Of a stretch of DNA of 5,300 nucleotides, positions 1-5,300 are shown in pieces (the stretch's first letter is position 1; every line of letters begins with the position of its first letter). The notes beneath the pieces are model-generated. The model made no database searches. It saw only the letters and a program-made list of their open reading frames with translations, and was not told where the DNA came from. Source of the stretch: Pseudolabrys sp. (lineage in GTDB: Bacteria; Pseudomonadota; Alphaproteobacteria; Rhizobiales; Xanthobacteraceae); NCBI GenBank assembly GCA_019246455.1, contig JAFAQJ010000268.1, positions 1 to 5,300 on the forward strand, given 5' to 3'. The position numbers and the translations under genes are program-made.

Positions 1-1173
1 TTCGGGCACCAAAGCGCGGGTATTGTAGGTGCCAGCCTGTACTGCACCATACGCACCTGCCGACATGATCGCGAGCAGATCGCCCGGCTTCGGCTCCGCG
101 ATGTCGCGATCGAGCGCAAGAAAATCGCCACTCTCGCATACCGGTCCAACCACGTCGGCGCGGATGCGCTTCGCCGACGACGTCCCCTCGCGCACCGGCC
201 AGATTTCGTGGTGCGCGTCATAAAGCGTCGGGCGGATCAAATCATTCATCGCCGCGTCAACAACAATAAACGTCTTAGCCTCGCCGCGCTTCACAAACAG
301 AACCCGCGTCGCAAGGATTCCAGCATTACCGACGATTAATCGACCCGGCTCGAAGATCAGCTTGCATCCGAGCGACCGCGTCGCATCCTTGACCACCTTC
401 GCGTATGCTTCCGGCCGCGGCGGCGGATCGTTGTCGTCGCGATAAGGAATACCAAGACCGCCGCCAAGATCGATGTGCGAGATGGTGTGCCCATCGCCGC
501 GCAATTCGCGCACGAAATCCGCTAGCAATGCGAATGCATCGCCGAACGGATCGAGATCTGTAATCTGACTGCCGATATGCATGTCGACGCCGGCGACCTT
601 GACGCCTGGCAACTTGGCGGCAAGCGCGTAAACTTCGCGGGCGTGGCTGATCGGAATGCCGAACTTGTTCTCCGATTTTCCGGTCGCGATTTTGTGGTGG
701 GTCTTCGGGTCGATGTCGGGATTGACACGGACCGAGATATTCGCCGCCCGGCCCTTGCTTTTGGCAATCGACGACAGCAATTCGAGCTCGGGCTGCGACT
801 CGACGTTAATGCAAAGGATTCCCTCGTCGACAGCAAGCGCGAGTTCGTCGGCCGTTTTGCCGATCCCAGAAAACATGATCTTGTCTGGCGCGATCCCCGC
901 GGCCCTCGCCCGCTTGAGTTCGCCGCCAGACACTACATCGGCGCCTGCGCCCAGCTTGGCCAAGGTGCGAATAACCGCCTGATTGGAATTCGCCTTCATC
1001 GCGTAGCAGACGAGCGACGGCACGTCGGCAAATGCCTCGGCAAAGACCTGGTAATGACGCTCTAGCGTGGCAGTCGAATAGCAATAGAACGGCGTGCCCA
1101 CCTCCTCGGCGAGCGCGCTAAGATTCACCGCCTCGGCGTGCAACACGCCGTCGCGATAGGCGAAATGATGCAT
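1..1173 (-). CDS. lysA: Diaminopimelate decarboxylase, partial (3' end off the left edge)
   Basis: A cytoplasmic PLP enzyme that decarboxylates meso-diaminopimelate to L-lysine, the final step of lysine synthesis. My own reverse translation gives 391 uninterrupted codons from the ATG at 1173 to the window edge, starting MHHFAYRDGV. Fold-type III decarboxylase motifs appear in order: CYAMKANSN at residues 56-64, with K60 as the PLP Schiff-base lysine; HIGSQ with H199; the phosphate-binding glycine loop DLGGGLG at 235-241; EPGR at 275-278; CESGD at 346-350, with the active-site cysteine supplied across the dimer; and the SAGAYG tyrosine Y375. Family members are about 420 residues long, so roughly 30 C-terminal residues are missing. 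The ATG lies 7 bases after the lptM stop, which suggests co-transcription and possibly coupled translation, since its own ribosome site is weak. The AGAYG and CESGD motifs favour lysA over arginine or ornithine decarboxylases. The identification is firm. Confidence 0.97.
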   Translation of the reverse strand, partial: MHHFAYRDGVLHAEAVNLSALAEEVGTPFYCYSTATLERHYQVFAEAFADVPSLVCYAMKANSNQAVIRTLAKLGAGADVVSGGELKRARAAGIAPDKIMFSGIGKTADELALAVDEGILCINVESQPELELLSSIAKSKGRAANISVRVNPDIDPKTHHKIATGKSENKFGIPISHAREVYALAAKLPGVKVAGVDMHIGSQITDLDPFGDAFALLADFVRELRGDGHTISHIDLGGGLGIPYRDDNDPPPRPEAYAKVVKDATRSLGCKLIFEPGRLIVGNAGILATRVLFVKRGEAKTFIVVDAAMNDLIRPTLYDAHHEIWPVREGTSSAKRIRADVVGPVCESGDFLALDRDIAEPKPGDLLAIMSAGAYGAVQAGTYNTRALVPE

Positions 1174-1180
1174 GGCGGAC

Positions 1181-1411
1181 TCAGTTCAATATGCCGTCAA
1201 TCGGCAACGGTTTGCGCCGCGGCAAAGGGTCATTGGCGCGGCGCGGGACGTTCTTGGGATCGGCGCGAGCGGCGTCGTCCTGCTTCAGCTCGTCAACGGC
1301 CGACGGCGGCAGATCAAGCCCACCCTTGCGGCCGCAAGCCGCAAGACCCAGCGCAGCGGCGAGAACGCCGATTAGCGCGAGACGCGACAATGTTCGCCCG
1401 CCGATCCTCAT
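1181..1411 (-). CDS. lptM: Small LptM (YifL)-type outer-membrane lipoprotein
   Basis: A 76-residue protein with a lipoprotein signal peptide: MRIGGRTLSR, a hydrophobic stretch at about residues 11-22, then the lipobox L-A-A-C with the lipidated cysteine at C26. The mature protein begins CGRKGGLDLP, matching the CGxKGxLxxP start of the LptM family. The rest is short, polar and proline-rich (PLPRRKPLP near the end) with no recognisable domain. In E. coli, LptM (formerly YifL) binds LptD/LptE and aids oxidative maturation of the LPS translocon; the same role here is inference. The E. coli gene sits beside dapF, and this one sits beside lysA, so both are next to diaminopimelate/lysine genes. I chose the start at 1411 because a GGAG lies 11 bases upstream and the signal peptide then has normal length. 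In-frame ATGs at 1444 and 1516 would add an unneeded leader, and the latter would overlap the end of argH. Confidence 0.85.
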   Translation of the reverse strand: MRIGGRTLSRLALIGVLAAALGLAACGRKGGLDLPPSAVDELKQDDAARADPKNVPRRANDPLPRRKPLPIDGILN

Positions 1412-1422
1412 GTCGAAAAACG

Positions 1423-1426
1423 CTCC
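1423..1426 (-). promoter_or_regulatory. Ribosome-binding site deciding the lptM start
   Basis: GGAG on the minus strand, 11 bases before the ATG at 1411. The spacing is slightly long, but neither alternative in-frame ATG (1444 or 1516) has a comparable site at a usable distance. It therefore supports the 76-residue reading. Confidence 0.45.
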
Positions 1427-1439
1427 GAAAATCGGCCGC

Positions 1440-1467
1440 ACCATAGCAGATCGGCCGTCGCCTTGAA
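1440..1467 (-). promoter_or_regulatory. Possible internal promoter ahead of lptM-lysA
   Basis: In the 71-base gap between argH and lptM, the minus strand reads TTCAAG (1467-1462), a 16-base spacer, then TATGGT (1445-1440). TATGGT matches the sigma-70 -10 consensus at four of six positions; the -35 match is poor (three of six). Transcription would start near 1433 and give a leader of about 20 bases that contains the GGAG ribosome site. If real, it would let lptM and lysA be expressed independently of argH. In GC-rich DNA such matches arise by chance, so this is tentative. Confidence 0.25.
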
Positions 1468-1482
1468 CCCTTTTGTGTTCGG

Positions 1483-2874
1483 CTACTTGGACTCTTTCGC
1501 GAGCCGCTTCAGCCATTTCCGGGCCTGCGAGCGCACGTTTTTCGGCGCGGTGCCGCCATAACTAACACGGCTTTTCACTGAGCGATCGACCGTGAGCACT
1601 GAGAACACGTCATCGGTGATTCTCGGTTCAATGGCTTTCATCGCTTGGAGCGGCAGGCGGTGCAGCGCGATGCCGGTTTCCGACGCCTTGGCTACTATCT
1701 TGCCGGCGAGGTGATGCGACTCGCGGAACGGGATCTTCAGCGCACGTACGAGCCAATCGGCGAGATCGGTCGCCGTAGCGTAGCCTTCGCCTGCGGCCTT
1801 TTTCATTCGCGAAGCGTCGGGTTCCATGTCGACGACCATGCCGGTCATCGCGGCAATCGATAGGCTCAAGGCAGCGAGCGCGTCCATCGCGCCTTCCTTA
1901 TCCTCTTGCATGTCCTTCGCGTAAGCGAGCGGCAAGCCCTTCATCACGATGAGCAGCGCATTGAGCGCGCCGATGATGCGTCCCGTTTTGGCGCGCACCA
2001 ACTCAGCGGCATCGGGATTGCGTTTCTGCGGCATCATCGAGGAGCCGGTGGTAAACTTGTCGGAGAGCCTCACCAGCGCCACTAATGGCGAAGTCCAGAT
2101 CACGATCTCTTCGGCAAGCCGCGACAGGTGTACGGCCGCGATCGAGGCGGCGGCCAAAGTTTCCATCGCGAAATCCCGGTCAGAAACCGCGTCGAGCGAA
2201 TTCGCGGTCGGCCGGTCGAAGCCAAGCGCCTTAGCCGTCATGTCGCGGTCGAGATCGAACGAGGTGCCTGCAAGCGCGCCCGAACCGAGAGGAGATTCGT
2301 TGAGGCGCTTGCGGGCGTCGGCGAACCGGCTCCGATCCCGCGCCGTCATCTCAACGTAGGCCAGCAGATGGTGTCCGAACGTCACGGGCTGTGCCGTCTG
2401 CAGATGAGTTAGGCCCGGCATGACGGTAGCGGCATGATCAAACGCCTTGTGCGCCAGCGCGCGCTGGAAACCCGCGAGAGCTGTATCGAGCGTGTCGATA
2501 GTGTCGCGCATCCAGAGCCGGAAATCGGTCGCGACTTGATCGTTACGCGAGCGCGCAGTATGCAGCCGTCCGGCCGGCGCCCCAACCAAGTCGGCCAGCC
2601 GGCTTTCGACGTTCATATGGATGTCTTCGAGTGCGCGCTTGAACTCAAACGAGCCCTTGTCGATTTCTGACAGGATCGTGTCTAGACCGTGAGCGATCTT
2701 TTTCGCATCGTCGGCTCCAATGATGCCTTGCTTCGCCAGCATTTCGGCATGCGCCTTGGACGCCGCAATGTCCTGGCGGTAGAGATGGCGGTCAAAGTCG
2801 ACGGAGACATTGATATCCTCCATGACGGCATCGGGGCTGGACGTAAATCGCCCGCCCCACATCTTGTTGCTCAT
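1483..2874 (-). CDS. argH: Argininosuccinate lyase
   Basis: A cytoplasmic homotetrameric lyase that splits argininosuccinate into arginine and fumarate, the last step of arginine synthesis. The 463-residue product is close to the usual 455-470. Fumarase/aspartase-superfamily motifs appear in order: WGGRF at 6-10; EDIHMNVE at 83-90; [12 protein letters not shown] at 102-113; the conserved THLQTAQP segment at 156-163, with H157; and the signature [12 protein letters not shown] at 277-288, with the catalytic serine on the mobile loop and the KRN substrate contacts. The R-SYGGTAP C-terminal segment at 436-443 is also typical of ArgH. All key residues are intact. I chose the ATG at 2874 because [10 protein letters not shown] is the normal ArgH N-terminus and GGTGG stands 7 bases upstream. 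An in-frame ATG at 2940 would add 22 uncharacteristic residues and overlap the divergent tlpA. It is the first gene of an apparent argH-lptM-lysA unit. Confidence 0.98.
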   Translation of the reverse strand: MSNKMWGGRFTSSPDAVMEDINVSVDFDRHLYRQDIAASKAHAEMLAKQGIIGADDAKKIAHGLDTILSEIDKGSFEFKRALEDIHMNVESRLADLVGAPAGRLHTARSRNDQVATDFRLWMRDTIDTLDTALAGFQRALAHKAFDHAATVMPGLTHLQTAQPVTFGHHLLAYVEMTARDRSRFADARKRLNESPLGSGALAGTSFDLDRDMTAKALGFDRPTANSLDAVSDRDFAMETLAAASIAAVHLSRLAEEIVIWTSPLVALVRLSDKFTTGSSMMPQKRNPDAAELVRAKTGRIIGALNALLIVMKGLPLAYAKDMQEDKEGAMDALAALSLSIAAMTGMVVDMEPDASRMKKAAGEGYATATDLADWLVRALKIPFRESHHLAGKIVAKASETGIALHRLPLQAMKAIEPRITDDVFSVLTVDRSVKSRVSYGGTAPKNVRSQARKWLKRLAKESK

Positions 2875-2928
2875 GATCGCGCCACCAAAATCATTGCATC
2901 GCTCAAATCGGCCTAAATTCATACAGCC
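2875..2928. promoter_or_regulatory. Divergent argH / tlpA intergenic promoter region
   Basis: These 54 bases separate the start codons of argH (minus) and tlpA (plus), so the 5' signals of both genes must lie here or reach into the opposing coding sequence. The region is more AT-rich than its surroundings (for example CCTAAATTCATACAG). I could not identify a convincing -35/-10 pair on either strand, nor an inverted repeat that would suggest an operator. The assignment rests on gene layout, not on a recognised motif. Confidence 0.35.
2882..2886 (-). promoter_or_regulatory. Ribosome-binding site deciding the argH start
   Basis: GGTGG on the minus strand, 7 bases before the ATG at 2874. It is an imperfect but well-spaced Shine-Dalgarno sequence that favours this ATG over the upstream in-frame one at 2940. 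Confidence 0.45.
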
Positions 2929-3591
2929 ATGACAGAGCAAACCAAACAGGCGGAAAAAAGCCCGATACGACGCCGCTATGCACTGATTGCCAGCGGGATT
3001 GCCGCCGGATTGGCCGCTGGTTGGGTCGGGATATACGGGATTGCCGGGCTTCAGCGCAATGGCGACGCCACCTGCGCGCCCGCAGCGGCCAAAGCGAAGA
3101 CCCTAAAGCCGCTGACACATGGCGACGTCGCGGCCGTGAATATGGCCTCGGCGCCGCTCAAGTTACCAGAGCTTGCATTCAACGATTCCGCTGGAAAGCC
3201 GCACACGTTGGCCGACTGGAAGGGCCGCACCGTGCTGCTCAATCTGTGGGCCACCTGGTGTGTGCCATGCCGCAAGGAAATGCCGGCGCTCGAAGCGCTG
3301 CAAACGAAGCTCGGCGGCTCTAGTTTTGAAGTGGTCGCCATCAACATCGACACCCGCAACCTCGACAAACCGAAAGCGTGGTTGGACGAAGTCGGCGTGA
3401 AGAAGCTCGCCTACTACGCCGACCCAAGCGCGAAGGTTTTCCAGGACCTCAAAGCGATTGGCCGCGCCTTTGGTATGCCGACAACGGTGTTGATAGATGG
3501 TAACGGTTGCGAACTGGGCACGATTGCCGGTCCTGCCGAATGGGCAAGCCGGGACGCCGTCACGTTGGTCGAAGCCGCGCTGAAAAATTAG
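2929..3591 (+). CDS. tlpA: TlpA-type membrane-anchored periplasmic thiol:disulfide oxidoreductase
   Basis: A 220-residue thioredoxin-like protein held in the inner membrane by an N-terminal anchor, with its catalytic domain in the periplasm. Visible parts: a basic N-terminus (RRR at 14-16), one membrane segment at about 18-40 with no lipobox or clear cleavage site, a linker, then a TlpA/ResA thioredoxin fold at about 75-218. The active site is WCVPC, with C111 and C114, and the cis-proline is P184 in GMPT. A second cysteine pair, C49 and C194, sits at the ends of the domain. In Bradyrhizobium, TlpA keeps copper-site cysteines of cytochrome aa3 subunit II and its ScoI chaperone reduced; the strong resemblance (for example [21 protein letters not shown]) makes that role likely here. 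The start at 2929 is the only reasonable one, because an in-frame TAA lies at 2914; its ribosome site is poor. It is divergent from argH, and its stop overlaps that of the convergent dehydrogenase gene. Confidence 0.95.
   Translation: MTEQTKQAEKSPIRRRYALIASGIAAGLAAGWVGIYGIAGLQRNGDATCAPAAAKAKTLKPLTHGDVAAVNMASAPLKLPELAFNDSAGKPHTLADWKGRTVLLNLWATWCVPCRKEMPALEALQTKLGGSSFEVVAINIDTRNLDKPKAWLDEVGVKKLAYYADPSAKVFQDLKAIGRAFGMPTTVLIDGNGCELGTIAGPAEWASRDAVTLVEAALKN
3588..3591. other. Overlapping convergent stop codons of tlpA and the hydroxybutyryl-CoA dehydrogenase gene
   Basis: The four bases TTAG hold both stops: TAG (3589-3591) on the plus strand ends tlpA, and TAA (3590-3588 read on the minus strand) ends the dehydrogenase gene. 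There is no intergenic DNA, so any transcription end must lie inside the opposite coding sequence. No hairpin with a T-run is evident close by. Confidence 0.95.
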
Positions 3592-4469
3592 CGCGTCGGG
3601 ACGGGCTTTTCACCACGATAGTCGTAGAAGCCACGCTTGGTCTTGCGGCCCAGCCAGCCGGCCTCGACGTATTTCACCAGCAGCGGGCAAGGCCGGTACT
3701 TCGAATCCGCTAGCCCCTCGTGCAGCACCTGCATGACCGAGAGACAGGTATCAAGGCCGATGAAATCGGCGAGCTCAAGTGGCCCCATCGGATGGTGTGC
3801 GCCTAGGCGCATCGCTGTGTCGATCGCTTCGACGTTGCCGACACCCTCATACAGCGTATAGATCGCCTCATTGATCATCGGCAGCAGCACGCGATTGACA
3901 ATGAATGCGGGGAAATCTTCTGACACCGCAATCGTCTTGCCGAGCTTGGTGACGAAGGCCTTGCTGGTCTCGAAGGTTTGATCGTCGGTCGCAATGCCAC
4001 GGACGAGCTCAACGAGCTCCATCAGCGGCACTGGATTCATAAAATGGATTCCAATGAAACGATCGGGCCGATCGGTCGAGGCAGCTAGTCTTGTAATCGA
4101 GATCGAGGAGGTATTCGAGGCCAGGATCGCGCCGGGCTTCAATGTCGCGCAGACGTCGGTGAAAATCTTACGCTTGATGTCTTCCTTCTCCGTCGCCGTT
4201 TCGATCACCAGGTCGCAATCGGCGAGCGCGTCGTATTTATCGGCCGCCTTGATGCGATCGAGCGCCTTGGTGCGATCAGCCTCGCTGATGGTTTTCTTCG
4301 AGACCTGCTTCGCCATGTTGCCATTGATCGTCGCCATGCCAGCTTTAACTCGCTCGGCATTAACGTCGTTAAGGACAACGTCGAGGCCAGCCAGCGCGCA
4401 GACATGCGCGATACCGTTGCCCATCTGTCCGGCGCCAATCACGCCGACGCGTTGAATTTGCGAAGCCAT
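3588..4469 (-). CDS. 3-hydroxybutyryl-CoA dehydrogenase (NAD-dependent 3-hydroxyacyl-CoA dehydrogenase)
   Basis: A 293-residue cytoplasmic enzyme that oxidises (S)-3-hydroxybutyryl-CoA to acetoacetyl-CoA, or runs in reverse. The N-terminal Rossmann domain (about 1-185) carries VGVIGAGQMGNGIA, with dinucleotide glycines G12, G14 and G17; D35 is the likely ribose-binding acid that favours NAD. SNTSS at 118-122 supplies S121. HFMNPVP supplies the catalytic H142, and E154 lies 12 residues on, the same spacing as the His-Glu pair of human HAD; N192 also aligns. The C-terminal dimerisation domain contains HHPMGPLELADFIGLD at 225-240 and GRKTKRGFYDY at 274-284, the standard ending. Length matches the stand-alone short form (280-295), not the fused FadB form. 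The gene lies 112 bases downstream of etfA on the same strand, a usual pairing. That gap shows no clear hairpin or promoter, so read-through from etfA is plausible. It is known as hbd, hbdA, paaH or fadB2 in different genomes, so I leave the symbol blank. Confidence 0.95.
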   Translation of the reverse strand: MASQIQRVGVIGAGQMGNGIAHVCALAGLDVVLNDVNAERVKAGMATINGNMAKQVSKKTISEADRTKALDRIKAADKYDALADCDLVIETATEKEDIKRKIFTDVCATLKPGAILASNTSSISITRLAASTDRPDRFIGIHFMNPVPLMELVELVRGIATDDQTFETSKAFVTKLGKTIAVSEDFPAFIVNRVLLPMINEAIYTLYEGVGNVEAIDTAMRLGAHHPMGPLELADFIGLDTCLSVMQVLHEGLADSKYRPCPLLVKYVEAGWLGRKTKRGFYDYRGEKPVPTR

Positions 4470-4581
4470 GCTTCTGGTTCGTCCCAGCTAGTTCCGTCGC
4501 ACCCGATACATCAAGGGCGCCATTGTTACTGCGATCCTTGTTCCAACGCTATCCGGCCAAAATCCCTTTGACACCGGTCGA

Positions 4582-5300
4582 TTAACGCGCCTTCTCGAGC
4601 TCAGCGGCAAGTTCCGGCAGGGCCTGATAAAGGTCCGCGACCAAACCATAGTCGGCCACCTGGAAGATCGGTGCTTCCTCGTCCTTATTGATAGCCACTA
4701 TCACCTTGGAGTCTTTCATCCCGGCGAGATGTTGAATCGCGCCCGAAATGCCAACCGCAATATAGAGTTCCGGGGCTACGACTTTGCCCGTCTGCCCTAC
4801 TTGCCAGTCGTTCGGCGCGTAGCCGGCGTCGACTGCCGCACGCGAAGCACCAACGGCAGCTCCCAATTTGTCGGCTACCGGTTCGATATATTTGGCGAAG
4901 TTTTCACGGCTTTGCATCGCACGCCCGCCGGAAATGATGATCTTAGCTGAGGTCAATTCGGGACGATCCGACTTCGACAGTTCCTCGCCCACGAACGAAG
5001 ATAGCGCCGGATCAGGGGCGGCGGTAACGGACTCGACCGGCGCCGAACCACCCTCACCGGTCGCCGGGAAGGCCGAGGTGCGAACCGTGATCACTTTCTT
5101 CTTGTCGTTCGACTTGACGGTCTGGATCGCGTTGCCGGCATAGATCGGACGCTCGAACGTGTCGGGCGAGATAACCTTGGTGATGTCGGATATCTGCATC
5201 ACGTCGAGCAGCGCCGCAACGCGCGGCATCGTATTCTTGCCGGTCGTCGTGGCTGGGGACACGATCGAATCGTAGTTGCTGGCGAGCGAGACGATCAATG
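4582..5300 (-). CDS. etfA: Electron transfer flavoprotein alpha subunit, partial (5' end off the right edge)
   Basis: The FAD-carrying subunit of the soluble ETF heterodimer, which takes electrons from acyl-CoA dehydrogenases and passes them to ETF:quinone oxidoreductase. The visible 238 residues comprise the end of domain I and the complete C-terminal FAD domain. [12 protein letters not shown] (123-134 of the visible part) opens the FAD domain. [11 protein letters not shown] holds S152 and R153, QVGQTGK holds T170, and the ETF-alpha signature [13 protein letters not shown] (178-190), continuing through the IN at 203-204, holds H190. Spacing from R153 to T170, H190 and N204 equals that of human R249, T266, H286 and N300, so FAD contacts are conserved. 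[16 protein letters not shown] follows, as in bifurcation-independent group I ETFs. About 75 N-terminal residues are missing relative to the usual 310-315. The first visible full codon is TTG, but it is an internal leucine. etfB is expected next upstream. Confidence 0.96.
   Translation of the reverse strand, partial: LIVSLASNYDSIVSPATTTGKNTMPRVAALLDVMQISDITKVISPDTFERPIYAGNAIQTVKSNDKKKVITVRTSAFPATGEGGSAPVESVTAAPDPALSSFVGEELSKSDRPELTSAKIIISGGRAMQSRENFAKYIEPVADKLGAAVGASRAAVDAGYAPNDWQVGQTGKVVAPELYIAVGISGAIQHLAGMKDSKVIVAINKDEEAPIFQVADYGLVADLYQALPELAAELEKAR

Noticed and set aside
577..1065. Plus-strand open frame of 162 codons
   Set aside because: It lies wholly antisense to lysA, whose motifs are unambiguous. 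Its translation has no recognisable domain and looks like a GC-rich shadow frame.
1412..1516. Longer lptM reading from ATG at 1516 or 1444
   Set aside because: The 1516 start overlaps the end of argH and puts 35 polar residues before the signal peptide. The 1444 ATG has no well-spaced ribosome site.
1949..2412. Two overlapping plus-strand open frames (136 and 94 codons) within argH
   Set aside because: Both are antisense to the conserved ArgH core and show no domain or ribosome site of note.
2875..2940. N-terminal extension of argH by 22 codons from the ATG at 2940
   Set aside because: The added residues are not typical of ArgH and would overlap the tlpA start. [10 protein letters not shown] at 2874 with GGTGG 7 bases upstream is the standard N-terminus.
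3994..4455. Plus-strand open frame of 153 codons
   Set aside because: It is antisense to the Rossmann domain of the 3-hydroxybutyryl-CoA dehydrogenase. It is serine-rich low-information sequence, as expected of a shadow frame.
5296..5298. TTG as the start of etfA
   Set aside because: The frame stays open to the window edge, and this leucine is internal to EtfA (context IVSLASNYD). About 75 residues of domain I are still missing, so the gene is truncated by the window and is not a short variant.
1..5300. Mobile element, CRISPR array, defence system or novel cluster
   Set aside because: Nearly every base belongs to six well-known housekeeping genes. I saw no terminal repeats, regularly spaced direct repeats, integrase or transposase motifs, or tRNA/rRNA sequence.

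Overview
The window looks like ordinary chromosomal housekeeping DNA from an alphaproteobacterium of the order Hyphomicrobiales (Rhizobiales), close to the Bradyrhizobium / Rhodopseudomonas / Nitrobacter group. The reasons are moderately high GC (about 60% by eye), a TlpA that closely resembles the Bradyrhizobium cytochrome-oxidase biogenesis thioredoxin as I remember it, and a gene order (lysA, small lipoprotein, argH, divergent tlpA) that I recall from that group. The genus is inferred and has not been tested by a search.

Six genes fill almost the whole window, and five of them read on the minus strand. Left block, transcribed right to left: argH (argininosuccinate lyase, 2874 to 1483), a 76-residue LptM-type lipoprotein (1411 to 1181), then lysA (diaminopimelate decarboxylase, from 1173 and running off the left edge). 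The 71-base and 7-base gaps suggest one co-transcribed unit, with a possible internal promoter in front of lptM. It combines the last step of arginine synthesis, a small outer-membrane lipoprotein, and the last step of lysine synthesis.

Middle: tlpA (2929 to 3591) is the only plus-strand gene. It diverges from argH across only 54 bases, and its stop codon overlaps that of the convergent next gene by 4 bases.

Right block, minus strand: the 5'-truncated etfA (electron-transfer flavoprotein alpha subunit, entering from the right edge and ending at 4582), a 112-base gap, then a 3-hydroxybutyryl-CoA dehydrogenase (4469 to 3588). These two belong to fatty-acid / C4-CoA oxidation: ETF accepts electrons from acyl-CoA dehydrogenases, and the NAD-dependent dehydrogenase acts on the 3-hydroxyacyl-CoA. 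An etfB upstream of etfA, beyond the right edge, is expected but not visible.

I found no mobile element, CRISPR array, RNA gene, phage gene or convincing new system, and no gene-free stretch longer than 112 bases. The points worth a second look are small-scale: compact gene junctions, a possible internal promoter, an extra cysteine pair in TlpA, and a lipoprotein of the LPS-translocon maturation family between two amino-acid biosynthesis genes.
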